33,120 nt of DNA from Candidatus Pacearchaeota archaeon (GCA_002690445.1 NZER01000267.1:1-33120); one strand, 5' to 3'. Positions 23,135-32,131 are shown, counted from the first letter of the stretch. Made by a program: numbers and translations. Notes: generated from the sequence alone by a model not told the origin.

Positions 23135-23407
23135 TCAATGCCCCACGACTGTCATGTATATTACGTCACCACTAGCCACACCTGAAATAGCCACGCTGCC
23201 ATTATTCGCAGTGAGGCCTGAATTAGCATTCATAAACACTCTATATGCTGCTGTTGTAGCTGATTGCCCACTATGCTGTATAAAATCAACTACACCGAAA
23301 CCGGATTCAAACGCCCCACTAGCAGCGTCGGCTGTCACTCTGACATAGTGTTGGAATTTTGAGCCTACTGCCTGATTCTTTACAAGAAAACTAGTCGTGA
23401 AAGCCAT
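23135..23407 (-). CDS. Small Ala/Ser/Gly-rich structural protein
   Basis: This 90-residue protein begins MAFTTSFLVKNQAVGSKFQ and is a likely single beta domain with Ser/Thr/Ala-rich loops. It is the first gene after the Maf-like glycosyltransferase in the operon. A decoration or head-surface role is inferred from its neighbours. No family is recognised. Confidence 0.5.
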   Translation of the reverse strand: MAFTTSFLVKNQAVGSKFQHYVRVTADAASGAFESGFGVVDFIQHSGQSATTAAYRVFMNANSGLTANNGSVAISGVASGDVIYMTVVGH

Positions 23408-23420
23408 TTATTTTATTCCC

Positions 23421-24464
23421 TTAAAAAAATAATTTTGGTTGCGGAGGTAAACTCTCATGCAAAATTTCATTTCCATTGTTAGGGTTTTCGGCTTGGTATT
23501 TCATCGTCTCGTAAAGCTTATAACCCTGGATGAATTCTTTAAGTGGTTTATGTCTAATATATTTTATGAGACCTTCAGGATAAACTCCAAACGTACCGCC
23601 CTCGGTACAATTTATAAACTCTCCTGGAACTCTCATCGCGATTGAATCATGCCATTTTTTGAAATTATGATATGACTGCCATGTGAGAACCTTGTTGCCC
23701 CAGCAATCAATAGCTCTAAGTACATGCCCCAATTTGCCATCATACTTAGATGACCAGGGGTGAAAATTTTTCTTATATCCAAACGCAAAATCGGCCCCAA
23801 CATAAGCGATAGGATTTGCCCCTAAGTAGGCCTTAGCAAGGTATAGACAAGCTCCTAGAACATTTCCACCGTTAGTCATTAGGTTATGGAAAACTTCGAC
23901 CGAATCAAAAGCATCCTTAGTCCTTTGATCGGGAATAGGGCAATTGTACCAAAGTACTTTTCCCTTCCATGCTTTGATTAGATCAGGATCGGTGCCCACA
24001 AATGCTACTAGGGTGTGTTTTTCGGTTTGTTCTAGGTAATACTCATGATCATGTTTTCCACCTTCGCTTATCTCTTCAATCGTAATCTTACCAGCATCGA
24101 GTGTTACGAAATAATTCACATCAATGTCGTTATCGATGAGGTAATGGAAATTATGGAGGCATGAAACAATAGATATCTCTTTAGCTTCTTTCAGATCCTC
24201 TATGTTGTTAGCCAAAGATGGACCTGAACCGACAATGATACAAGGCTTGAGATGAAACTCTCCAAAGATTTTGCCTATACCATTTTCAGCAAAGGGCCCA
24301 AATAGATCATGATTTCGCTTTTGATTAGCAATCCAAGTATCACGCCAACTTTCAATCGTAGGATCATCATTTGAAGCAGCCTGCTTTTGAAGCTGGCTAG
24401 GAGGTAACGGTGGAGTGTCAATTGTAGGTAAATATTCAAAATCCATTTCAATCGTTTTTCTCAC
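23421..24464 (-). CDS. Maf/DUF115-like protein glycosyltransferase
   Basis: This 347-residue protein carries the core of the Maf/MptE-like (DUF115) domain: IIVGSGPSLANNIEDLKEA (77-95), VSCLHNFHYLIDNDIDVNYFVTLDA (100-124), FVGTDPDLIKAW, and NPIAYVGADFAFG. Maf enzymes move pseudaminic or legionaminic acid from the CMP-sugar to Ser/Thr of flagellin, without a lipid carrier. Here it lies between the coat/decoration genes and small structural genes, so its acceptor could be a phage capsid or tail protein. GTG 24464 with AGGAAGG 8 nt upstream is the start. The fold call is good; donor and acceptor are inferred. Confidence 0.72.
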   Translation of the reverse strand: MRKTIEMDFEYLPTIDTPPLPPSQLQKQAASNDDPTIESWRDTWIANQKRNHDLFGPFAENGIGKIFGEFHLKPCIIVGSGPSLANNIEDLKEAKEISIVSCLHNFHYLIDNDIDVNYFVTLDAGKITIEEISEGGKHDHEYYLEQTEKHTLVAFVGTDPDLIKAWKGKVLWYNCPIPDQRTKDAFDSVEVFHNLMTNGGNVLGACLYLAKAYLGANPIAYVGADFAFGYKKNFHPWSSKYDGKLGHVLRAIDCWGNKVLTWQSYHNFKKWHDSIAMRVPGEFINCTEGGTFGVYPEGLIKYIRHKPLKEFIQGYKLYETMKYQAENPNNGNEILHESLPPQPKLFF

Positions 24465-24494
24465 ACCGTTTTCCTTCCTAGAAAAAGTGAAATT

Positions 24495-24971
24495 TTAATT
24501 AACGCTAATGTAAGCTGTACCACTCCCTGCTGAAGCTATAGCCTCCATAGCCTTACCGACTGCAGGAGTTGGATAACCTGTAGAATTTGACTTAAGCGCA
24601 AACTCACCGTCAGCAGCTAGAGCAAGAATTTGCCCAGCAGCAGCAGAGTTATCTGCCTCCATTTCCACCTGAGTGAAGCCTTTGGTTACAAGCCAGCCAT
24701 AGGTGCCAGTTGTAAGGGTAGCGTGCTTACACACACCAACAAGAAAGTCTACCGAAGTAGTACTTGAAATTGTTACTGAGTAGCCTGAAACGGCACTCAT
24801 AACAGCCCCATAAGTGGGTGGGATTTGGCTATTGCCTGCATTGTAGACAAAAACATAATCCTCATCACCAACGGTAATTCTATAACCGGGCTCGGGATCG
24901 TTAGCTCCAAGTGTGGCTGTGACGTTAGAAACAGCCTGAAAATTGATAGGGTTATTTCCATAATGTGTCAT
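24495..24971 (-). CDS. Capsid decoration protein
   Basis: This 158-residue protein directly follows the coat gene, the usual place for decoration (head-stabilising) proteins. It has a beta-rich body with many Ser/Thr/Gly residues (GAVMSAVSGYSVTISSTTSV, 20 residues near 55-75) and an Ala-rich helical segment near 109-123 (EADNSAAAGQILALA). It is a candidate surface protein and a plausible glycan acceptor. Confidence 0.65.
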   Translation of the reverse strand: MTHYGNNPINFQAVSNVTATLGANDPEPGYRITVGDEDYVFVYNAGNSQIPPTYGAVMSAVSGYSVTISSTTSVDFLVGVCKHATLTTGTYGWLVTKGFTQVEMEADNSAAAGQILALAADGEFALKSNSTGYPTPAVGKAMEAIASAGSGTAYISVN

Positions 24972-24985
24972 AGTCTAACCCTCCC

Positions 24986-25903
24986 TTATGCTGTGATAGC
25001 GTCAAGTAATCCGAAACGACGAACGTTTGAGATTCCCATGACACCAAACCAAAAGATTTTAGCGACTTTTACATTCTGATTGATAGGCTTAGTGAAAGGT
25101 TCCATACGGAAATTTTCATCTTTGTGAGGCATCAAATCAATGTAATCCATGTTCAGGAACATCATATCTCCACTAGGAGCTGATGCGTCGACCACAACAG
25201 GAGCACCATTGAATAGAAGTGATTTAAAACCACCTTTTGCCTCGTCTTCAGAAGCAAATCTTTGCTGAGGAGTCAAAAGAGCATGATAGCGATCATACAT
25301 ATCCTGATCCCCAATGATTAGATCAGGGTATTCAGTGCCCTCGCCGCAATCTCCGTACATGCTTTGCATGGCACTTAGGGTTAGGGTTGTAGTTGAGCTA
25401 TCAACGTTCGCTTGCCACCAAGAATAAGTGGATTGATCGATTCCACCATAGGTGCTCGATGTGCTAAGAGCTAGTCTCAGACCTTGGATTTGCTTTGAAT
25501 CAGTACCATCATTGTAGAGAGCTGTTGAGAGTTTATCTCTGATGGTTTTCTCAGCAATCATCACCTTAGACTTAACGAAATTAATAATAGCAGCATCGCC
25601 ACTATTACGTAACTCATCTCGCCTCGTGATAGATATGTTTGCATAAAGCTGCTTCCAATCGAACTCAGCAGAAGTGATAACCTCATTATCAGTCGTGTCC
25701 AAAGTCTCCGCACCTTGATACCAGCCAGAAGCAGATACCTGTGCATAGTTGAGTGGGCAAAGAACCTTGTCTCCACCAGTTTGAAGCTTCTCTTTTGCTT
25801 TTAATTTTTTGAGCAACACATTGGAATTAAAGATATTATCGACCATCTTCGGAATGAATTTCTTCTCCGTGATCGCCGTAATTTGATCGTAAGTTAAAGC
25901 CAT
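24986..25903 (-). CDS. Major capsid protein
   Basis: This 305-residue protein has the HK97-type coat pattern of podoviruses: helical N-terminus (ITEKKFIPKMVDNIFNSNVL), the E-loop region around VSASGWYQGAE, LYANISITRRDELRNSG, the long spine helix, PDLIIGDQDMYDRYHAL, GGFKSLLFNGAPVVVD and MMFLNMDYIDL. It sits right after the scaffold gene and before the decoration gene. It forms the icosahedral shell. Confidence 0.88.
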   Translation of the reverse strand: MALTYDQITAITEKKFIPKMVDNIFNSNVLLKKLKAKEKLQTGGDKVLCPLNYAQVSASGWYQGAETLDTTDNEVITSAEFDWKQLYANISITRRDELRNSGDAAIINFVKSKVMIAEKTIRDKLSTALYNDGTDSKQIQGLRLALSTSSTYGGIDQSTYSWWQANVDSSTTTLTLSAMQSMYGDCGEGTEYPDLIIGDQDMYDRYHALLTPQQRFASEDEAKGGFKSLLFNGAPVVVDASAPSGDMMFLNMDYIDLMPHKDENFRMEPFTKPINQNVKVAKIFWFGVMGISNVRRFGLLDAITA

Positions 25904-25917
25904 TGCTTAACCTCCAA

Positions 25918-26826
25918 TTAATAATCAATGCCAAATTCTTTTAGCCCTTCTGCGACTAAATCATCGTAGGATTTTGCACTGACATTTTCGGCAGTCTTAG
26001 CTGCTAGCTGGCTTTTATCGGTTATGGTTCCTAAACCTTTTTTGTGTGCTGTCTGGATTTTCTTAGCTACCTGTTCTTTCGCTTGCATAGCTTCTTTGAC
26101 CATTAGTTCTTTTTTGAGAACGTGATCTGCCATGATTTCGAAATCTTTTACGCCCTTATCGATCATGGCTTGCATGATACGATCCTCAAGAGTAGCTCCA
26201 TTTTCATCTTTGGTGTTCCAATCAAAATCAGAATGCTTCTGACGGTATGATTCGATTGCACCCTCCTGCTTTGCTTCTATTTCAGCAGTTTGTCTTGCAG
26301 CTATATCTTTTTCTTGAGCGTTTAACCTTTCTAGCACTTGGTTTAACCGGCTTTCGAGGATCATGTTTTTATCCTCGGGGCTAACCTGAAGCTCCCCACC
26401 AGCCTGAATTTTTGCCCACTCTCTTTGTATCAATTGCTCAAACGCTGGGTTTTCTTTTGCAAATGCATTAATTTCTTGCAGCTCTTTTAATTCGTTTCGG
26501 GTTTTCTCGGTTTCTTGTTCGAAAAGCTTACGATCCACCCTGAGCTGATGCATTTTTTTGCTGTAATCATACCCCTGCTGAGCAAAGGAGCGAGCCTTGT
26601 CAGTGTCTAAAGTGATTTCTTTTCCCTTGTGTGTGATAACGAACTCACCTTGAGCGTTTTGTGTTACCTCGGGAGCAGAATTATCAGTAGAGTCACTAGT
26701 GGTATTATCAATTAAACCTTCGTTAGGAGCTTCTAATGGGCTAGCAGGTTCGTAAGCCTCTTGCATTAGGCTGTCAACATTGACCTCATTGCTGTCGGTT
26801 TGCTGTTCGATTGCTGCTTCACCCAT
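25918..26826 (-). CDS. Scaffolding protein
   Basis: This 302-residue acidic protein is mostly helical, with an N-terminal disordered Asn/Ser/Glu-rich region (1-65), coiled-coil segments in the middle (about 80-200) and a Lys-rich helix near 240-265, the typical composition of scaffold proteins. It lies between portal and coat, as in P22 and many other phages. It guides procapsid assembly and is then removed. Confidence 0.75.
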   Translation of the reverse strand: MGEAAIEQQTDSNEVNVDSLMQEAYEPASPLEAPNEGLIDNTTSDSTDNSAPEVTQNAQGEFVITHKGKEITLDTDKARSFAQQGYDYSKKMHQLRVDRKLFEQETEKTRNELKELQEINAFAKENPAFEQLIQREWAKIQAGGELQVSPEDKNMILESRLNQVLERLNAQEKDIAARQTAEIEAKQEGAIESYRQKHSDFDWNTKDENGATLEDRIMQAMIDKGVKDFEIMADHVLKKELMVKEAMQAKEQVAKKIQTAHKKGLGTITDKSQLAAKTAENVSAKSYDDLVAEGLKEFGIDY

Positions 26827-26830
26827 ATTT

Positions 26831-28696
26831 TCAAACCCCTCCTAGATTTTGTTGTTGAGCTGCCATTGCAGCCTCCATTTCGGCTTGCTTGCGTGCATTG
26901 AACTTCTCAATGATTTTTTCTTTGCTTGGATGTTCCAAATCATTCAAAAGATCTTCTGCGTCATATATTCCAAGCTGAAATAATTCTTTAGCTTGAGCTT
27001 TCTTTTGAGCGCGTGCAAATGGTAGTGTTGTGCCAGTTGTAATTCTTATATCAAGATTACCCTTAATATCAAATTGCCTTGTCCCTTGTGGAGCTAATAT
27101 ACCCTCCGGGGTTTGCTCGAATGTCTGGACAGTAGCGACTTTTTTCTGAACCTCACCTGACTCATCTAGCACGTCGTCTATCGCGATTTTGAAATATTTT
27201 TCAGCTTCAGGATTATCTGTGATTCTTATGATACGCGGTGTTGAGTAAAATTGCAAAATCCTGCTAGCAAACTGCTGCCCCACCTGGGTTAACCAAGCTT
27301 CTACATGCCGAGACTTAAGCCTGATTCTTGTCTGAGCTGCCTCTTGCAGTGAGTCGATTGCCACGCCCGAAGCATTTCTAGGAGTAGCTCCTTGGGTGAC
27401 TTCATTTACTCCCGATATTTTTTCAAACACTTGATCTATACGATCAAAAGCTTGCCAAACGCTAGGCTGTACATCCTCGCCCATTTCTCTTTTAGGTTCG
27501 AAACCATCATTATGGTCAATGACAAGACCCGGCTGGTTTGTTATCGTATCTGAGAAAACTCCACTGCCAGTCGGGTTTTTCCATATGGGATTTCCCATAA
27601 GCTCCAGTACATCCATAGCATGGGACCAAAGCTTATTGATAATAGCTTGGGGACCTTTTAATTGATCGACCTCGCCTTCGCCAAAAAACTCCCTAGGGAG
27701 CATATGATCAACTAATCGAGCGAAAGGCATTTTACCGTCTAGGTAAGGGTTTTCTTCGTCCTCTAATAAAACCCCGGCAGCTATGACTACCTTTCGTCCG
27801 TTTGGATATTTCTTTTTTTGTTGGAATTTTGTGACTTTCTTGCCAAATTTGTCCTCGACACGTATCTTTTCCTCGACCATCGTTTCATCTTTAAGCCAGG
27901 CTGTTATCAGCAGGGCTTGATTCGCTTGATTTTCATCTGCAGGGCGCTCACCTTGAACCAAAGTTAGATTATCGGTAGCGCTTCTTATCCTGTAGTCATT
28001 CATATCAAGCTTAGCTGTCTTTGCTGTGTCTAGATCTGACAGGTCTGCTTTTACCAAATGCCCATATTTAGGCCATTTTCTTTTGATTTCTGCTATATCT
28101 GTAGGCACCGCCGTAATAAAGCCAGTGCCATATGAATCGTTAATATCCCTCATGCGTGGATCGGGGTAGCAGTACATGGGATCCACCGTATTGAATTCGT
28201 AATCGCCTAAACCGTTCAAAAGATCCTGGTTCCAAGGCTGTTCGGTAATAGCAATCCCATAAAGATTTGCATCGACAATAGCCTCTACCACAATCTGAGA
28301 AAATAAATCCCTGTCCCATTTGCTTCTAAGAAGCTGGGTCATAATTTGGCTAAACTCAAAATCCTCGGGGTTTTCTGGCACTGTTTCAATATTAGGGCGT
28401 GCATCTGTCATGATTGGAACAATGGTTTGGATTTCAGAATAAATATAATTCAAAACATCTGAATTTCGATAGCTAGGCCTAGCTTCTTTCCACTGTCTAC
28501 CTCGAAAGATCTTATAGTTTTCTACCCAATGCTTATCGTAGCTCATACGGTGTTGGCGATAGCGACTAAACAGCTTTTCCACCATTCTGACAGTTTGCCT
28601 CTGAGCTTGGGATTGCCCTTCTACACCTATATCAGCATTTCCCTCGCTAGGAGCAGACATTGGATCAATTCTACCTGTACCGTCAGCTTGTGGCAT
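26831..28696 (-). CDS. Portal protein
   Basis: This 621-residue protein has the portal pattern: YDKHWVENYKIFRGRQW near 53-69, DVLNYIYSEIQTIVPIMTDARP, TVDPMYCYPDP, a central wing domain, RLVDHMLPREFFGEGEVDQL, and GVNEVTQGATPRNASG near 430-450, followed by the long crown helix. The length fits P22-type podovirus portals. It forms the ring through which DNA enters and leaves and docks the terminase at the other side. Confidence 0.88.
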   Translation of the reverse strand: MPQADGTGRIDPMSAPSEGNADIGVEGQSQAQRQTVRMVEKLFSRYRQHRMSYDKHWVENYKIFRGRQWKEARPSYRNSDVLNYIYSEIQTIVPIMTDARPNIETVPENPEDFEFSQIMTQLLRSKWDRDLFSQIVVEAIVDANLYGIAITEQPWNQDLLNGLGDYEFNTVDPMYCYPDPRMRDINDSYGTGFITAVPTDIAEIKRKWPKYGHLVKADLSDLDTAKTAKLDMNDYRIRSATDNLTLVQGERPADENQANQALLITAWLKDETMVEEKIRVEDKFGKKVTKFQQKKKYPNGRKVVIAAGVLLEDEENPYLDGKMPFARLVDHMLPREFFGEGEVDQLKGPQAIINKLWSHAMDVLELMGNPIWKNPTGSGVFSDTITNQPGLVIDHNDGFEPKREMGEDVQPSVWQAFDRIDQVFEKISGVNEVTQGATPRNASGVAIDSLQEAAQTRIRLKSRHVEAWLTQVGQQFASRILQFYSTPRIIRITDNPEAEKYFKIAIDDVLDESGEVQKKVATVQTFEQTPEGILAPQGTRQFDIKGNLDIRITTGTTLPFARAQKKAQAKELFQLGIYDAEDLLNDLEHPSKEKIIEKFNARKQAEMEAAMAAQQQNLGGV

Positions 28697-28714
28697 AATT
28701 TAGCCCTCGAAATG

Positions 28715-29029
28715 TCAAACGAAATAATCATTTTCATCATAACTTTTTTTCTCGGGCGGTGAAATGGACTCCTGCTTATCATTGCCAACTTCAATCCAAC
28801 CGCGAGCTTTTGCTTCAGCTTTAGCTTGATTGTCAGTCATGACCTTGCCAAAGGCAGGATTGAAATATGGGATTTGTTCGCCCTGTGTGATGGTTTGCGG
28901 CGGCGAGTATTTGCGCGTGCATTTAGCATGGCATTCTGGGCAATAGTATGGGTGATTACATTCGTCCATAGTCCTAGTGATTTCATCGATAGCATTGCAT
29001 TTCTTGCAGTAGAATTCATATACTGGCAC
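28715..29029 (-). CDS. FmdB-family zinc-ribbon protein
   Basis: This 104-residue protein opens with MPVYEFYCKKC and has a second knuckle CPECHAKC, matching the FmdB (PF09723) zinc ribbon. The rest is a flexible tail ending EKKSYDENDYFV. It overlaps the terL end by 14 nt and sits 18 nt before the portal gene. Similar short zinc-ribbon proteins are common between terminase and portal in phages; their role is not established. Confidence 0.75.
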   Translation of the reverse strand: MPVYEFYCKKCNAIDEITRTMDECNHPYYCPECHAKCTRKYSPPQTITQGEQIPYFNPAFGKVMTDNQAKAEAKARGWIEVGNDKQESISPPEKKSYDENDYFV

Positions 29030-30287
29030 GTCGCTTACCTCCTCGTTTTAACCATTCAATTCTTTCAGATACCCTAGTAGGCATCCTATTATCGTGAATC
29101 CTTCCAGTGTGCTGTTTTTTAGCGTTTTCGAGGTACATCGAGCAATATCTGTCCGCGTCGACGGAATGATTGTTTGAACTCACTGGTTCTTGCTCTTTTT
29201 GGTTTTCGTCTATTTTGTAGTCTTTGAGTTCTGGATAATGATAGGTATTGTATTCATCAAGACCCATAGGATTTTCGTCTTCGAATATGAATAATCTATC
29301 ATCTTTAAAAAGTTCAATTTGCTTATCAATGCCTGCTCGAACATTGTTATTTCCAGGAATGCATGATAAGCCTGCTCGGTTTAGCTCCTCAATGTTTGCT
29401 GGGCTAGATGGATCTGCAATGAATAATTCGATATTGTAAAGCTGTCTTCTGGCTTTGAGAACCTCTACAATTTCACCTATCATCATTCGTGACTTCATGA
29501 ACTCACCGACTCGATAATGAATTCCTGCAGGGGTTAGAGCTCTGATTGATAGAGCAAATGGATTGGTATAACCCCAATCGATACCTCCATAGAATTTGGT
29601 CCCACTTGGTAGTTCATGAGCTTTGCAGGTATTGATACGCTCATAGACAAGCCCTTCCATTCTGCCAAATTGACCATTATATTTCATATTGAAGCGGCGC
29701 GTATCTAGGAGCTTGCGCTGTCTTTCATACTCGGCATCAGGAAAATAAGGATTATCTTTCGAGCGAAATTGAACTAAACAAACATCGTCGCGCTTGCCTG
29801 ATTTCCAGTCTTTGTAAAGTTCAAACAGCCAGTTTAGGGAGTATGGAGTAGTGGAGACCATGACTTGAGCAGATCTGAACGCAGCCCTACCCATGACGTT
29901 TTCCCAAGCGTACCTTGAGATTAATCCACCCTCATCTAGCCAAATACCCCGTACATTGGTTATCCCCTCCATAGCGTTTGGATCAGTCAGAGATCGAATG
30001 TAGACCGTAGGCCCATTGTGAAACCGAAAGATCATCTCACCTTTATTAAGCTCGCCAAAATGACCGTATACTGACATGAACGTGGGAAGGGTAGCTTGCG
30101 AAAGTATCTTGTAGGTAGGAGCACAGATGATCAGATTATCGCTAGGTGAAGCCTTAGCTGCCTGGGTGCCAAGCCATAAAGCTCCACATAGTGTTTTTCC
30201 TGATTGAATCCCAGCCGCAATAATTATGATAGCAAGCTGGCTTGTGAAAGCTTTTTCCTGGTATTTGTGGAGTACAAAATCATTCAT
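29016..30287 (-). CDS. terL: Terminase large subunit
   Basis: This 423-residue ATPase-nuclease has Walker A GIQSGKT (26-32), Walker B IWLDE (115-119) and a RNaseH-like nuclease domain with acidic residues at D237 (YGGIDWGYTNPFAL), D292 (LFIADPSS) and near 377 (NHSVDADRYC). It cuts and drives DNA into the procapsid. Its start codon overlaps the end of the NeuB-like gene by 8 nt, and I see no clear Shine-Dalgarno sequence just upstream, so translation is probably coupled to that of the sugar synthase. The gene is shorter than many TerL genes but has both domains. Confidence 0.92.
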   Translation of the reverse strand: MNDFVLHKYQEKAFTSQLAIIIIAAGIQSGKTLCGALWLGTQAAKASPSDNLIICAPTYKILSQATLPTFMSVYGHFGELNKGEMIFRFHNGPTVYIRSLTDPNAMEGITNVRGIWLDEGGLISRYAWENVMGRAAFRSAQVMVSTTPYSLNWLFELYKDWKSGKRDDVCLVQFRSKDNPYFPDAEYERQRKLLDTRRFNMKYNGQFGRMEGLVYERINTCKAHELPSGTKFYGGIDWGYTNPFALSIRALTPAGIHYRVGEFMKSRMMIGEIVEVLKARRQLYNIELFIADPSSPANIEELNRAGLSCIPGNNNVRAGIDKQIELFKDDRLFIFEDENPMGLDEYNTYHYPELKDYKIDENQKEQEPVSSNNHSVDADRYCSMYLENAKKQHTGRIHDNRMPTRVSERIEWLKRGGKRRASI

Positions 30288-31110
30288 TCACATGTCTGTA
30301 TCCATTCGAGCGTCTAGCGTATAGAACCCTTGATTTAAGTTTGGTATCCCATAGATCAATATTATCCTGTTCTTTAATCTTTTCGCAATATAACGAAAAT
30401 TCTTCAGGATCGATACTTACGCATTTGTCCGGTGTTTCACTACCACCTGGGCTTAGGTCTACATGCTTTTCAAAGCAGACCGCCCCAAGCCTACGAGCTA
30501 TAACAGCAGCAGCGGTACCTTTGGTGTGATCGGATAAGCCCCATAGAAGTCCATTCACTTTTGCATATTTTGACATACCAATCAGATCATATTGGCTTGT
30601 AGTAGCTGGGTAATTGGAGACACATTCCATTAGAATATCATCTGCTCCCCATTTGCTAATATCGGAGACTAACGCACCTTGCTCTTGTTTCGTCAAACAT
30701 CCATTTGAGACAATTGCTCTCTTGTCAGTGCTAAACACATAGTCCACAAGCTCTTTGCTTACCGCTTCAGGAGAAGCTATTTTATGGGTTTTGACATATG
30801 GTTCTAGGAAATCATAACCATCAATTGAAAATGCTGAGCACATGAATTCTATGCCTACATCGTTAGCATATTCAAATAGCATCGGTACCATTTCCCTAGG
30901 TAGAGAATACCTATTAGTATTTCTTTCAAGCTCACTATTTGAAACCTGGGGCCCATATAGCTCCTGGGCTGTGAACATCTGAAATTTTACTGCTGTAGCT
31001 CCACACTGCTTAGCTACTTCAATCTGTCTGCAGGCATTATCAAAGACCTGATCTAAATGCTCCGACTTAAATATATTGCTGCCCACTTCTGCTATGACGA
31101 TTGGTTTCAT
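30280..31110 (-). CDS. NeuB-like nonulosonic acid synthase without SAF domain
   Basis: This 276-residue TIM-barrel enzyme is clearly NeuB/PseI-like: AEVGSNIFKSEHLDQ (8-22), ATAVKFQMF (38-46), HKIASPEAVS, SNGCLTKQEQG, CVSNYPA, GLSDHTKGTAAAVIARRLGA, FEKHVDL and GSETPDKCVSIDPEEF. The family joins phosphoenolpyruvate to a 6-carbon amino sugar to give a nine-carbon nonulosonic acid. It ends at about the linker where NeuB normally continues into its antifreeze-like SAF domain (full length about 340), so that domain is missing. Its start overlaps the terS stop (ATGA) and its stop overlaps the terL start by 8 nt, so it is embedded in the packaging genes. Confidence 0.9.
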   Translation of the reverse strand: MKPIVIAEVGSNIFKSEHLDQVFDNACRQIEVAKQCGATAVKFQMFTAQELYGPQVSNSELERNTNRYSLPREMVPMLFEYANDVGIEFMCSAFSIDGYDFLEPYVKTHKIASPEAVSKELVDYVFSTDKRAIVSNGCLTKQEQGALVSDISKWGADDILMECVSNYPATTSQYDLIGMSKYAKVNGLLWGLSDHTKGTAAAVIARRLGAVCFEKHVDLSPGGSETPDKCVSIDPEEFSLYCEKIKEQDNIDLWDTKLKSRVLYARRSNGYRHVNE

Positions 31111-31505
31111 GAATTATCCTCTGTAGTGTCAGTTACATCGATAATTTCTTTTTTACCTGATTCTGGCAATGTAATTGTAACGGCTTTGAGTTTAGTTTCA
31201 TCTTTTATGGTGATTTCAGTAGTCCATTTACAAATGTTTTTCATGAGAAACATCCATGCATTTGCATTGCCTTTTAGTTTTCCAGTAGCTAGTCCTCTAC
31301 CGATCATTAGCAAGGCTTTCTCACAGGCCATTTGACCAATTTTCTTAGCCTCCATGAATTCAGGATGTGTCTGTGTCCAAAGTTTGACGGTAGCGTAGGA
31401 GACTTTTTTGTGACCTGCAAAGGCTTTGAAAGTATTGCCCTGTCCCATGAAATCTATGAGTTCGTCGCAGAATTCTGGTTTGTATTTGGTAGGCCTGCCG
31501 GTCAT
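31107..31505 (-). CDS. terS: Terminase small subunit
   Basis: This 132-residue protein has an N-terminal helix-turn-helix type domain (MTGRPTKYKPEFCDELIDF, then VSYATVKLWTQTHPEFMEAK) characteristic of small terminases, a helical oligomerisation region (about 60-100), and a C-terminal acidic tail. It recognises the packaging site and regulates the large subunit. Its gene is followed by the inserted sugar synthase rather than directly by terL. ATG 31505 overlaps the methyltransferase stop codon (ATGA). Confidence 0.78.
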   Translation of the reverse strand: MTGRPTKYKPEFCDELIDFMGQGNTFKAFAGHKKVSYATVKLWTQTHPEFMEAKKIGQMACEKALLMIGRGLATGKLKGNANAWMFLMKNICKWTTEITIKDETKLKAVTITLPESGKKEIIDVTDTTEDNS

Positions 31506-32131
31506 AATCTAACCGCTTTCTCACCGGTGAAATCCTCCCATCTTTTCAGGATTACCGAGCAGTAGTGGGGGTCTATTTCCATTCCAAAACATCGTCGGTT
31601 TGTTTTTTCAGCTGCTATGAGGGTAGAGCCTGAGCCGAGGAATAGGTCTAGGACTGATTTGGGTTGACCGTAATTTTCAAAACACCATTCAGCTAAAGCT
31701 ATAGGTTTTGGCGTAGGATGATTTCTTTTACCGTCTACGTTTCTGTGTGATCCCCATTCCTTACAAACCTTATCAAAACTTGTCCAAGCCATCTCAAAGT
31801 CGGCCAGTGTTTGCATTTGGTTTGTTTTTCTCCAAATAAGCCAACATCTTGATGGTGGAACTATATAATAATTCGCTCCCCATAATATCACTTGTTCGGA
31901 CAGACTAATTATGTAATCGATAACGTCTTGCTCTAATTTGACATCCCATTTTTTAGCTTTTTCATATATCGGATTGCTTGCCCATGTTCCACCTGACCAT
32001 TTTTTCTCCAAACCATAAGGCGGATCTGTATAAACCATATCGGCTTTTTGACCATTCATTAATCGATCTACATTTTCCTTAACCGTAGAATCTGCACACA
32101 TTAATCTATGTCGAGACTTGACTCTTAGCAT
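31502..32131 (-). CDS. DNA methyltransferase, beta-class
   Basis: This 209-residue enzyme has motif IV TDPPYG (35-40) before motif I FLGSGST (164-170), i.e. the beta order, with HPTPKP (138-143). DPPY fits N6-adenine or N4-cytosine methylation. The protein starts MLRVKSRHRLMCADST; in many phage proteins the same HRL-C-DST segment continues directly from a ParB-like domain ending GDIWLLGD. Here that upstream domain is encoded separately (32132-32689). It has no dedicated target-recognition domain, so the sequence specificity cannot be read. The likely role is protecting phage DNA from host restriction. Confidence 0.85.
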   Translation of the reverse strand: MLRVKSRHRLMCADSTVKENVDRLMNGQKADMVYTDPPYGLEKKWSGGTWASNPIYEKAKKWDVKLEQDVIDYIISLSEQVILWGANYYIVPPSRCWLIWRKTNQMQTLADFEMAWTSFDKVCKEWGSHRNVDGKRNHPTPKPIALAEWCFENYGQPKSVLDLFLGSGSTLIAAEKTNRRCFGMEIDPHYCSVILKRWEDFTGEKAVRL

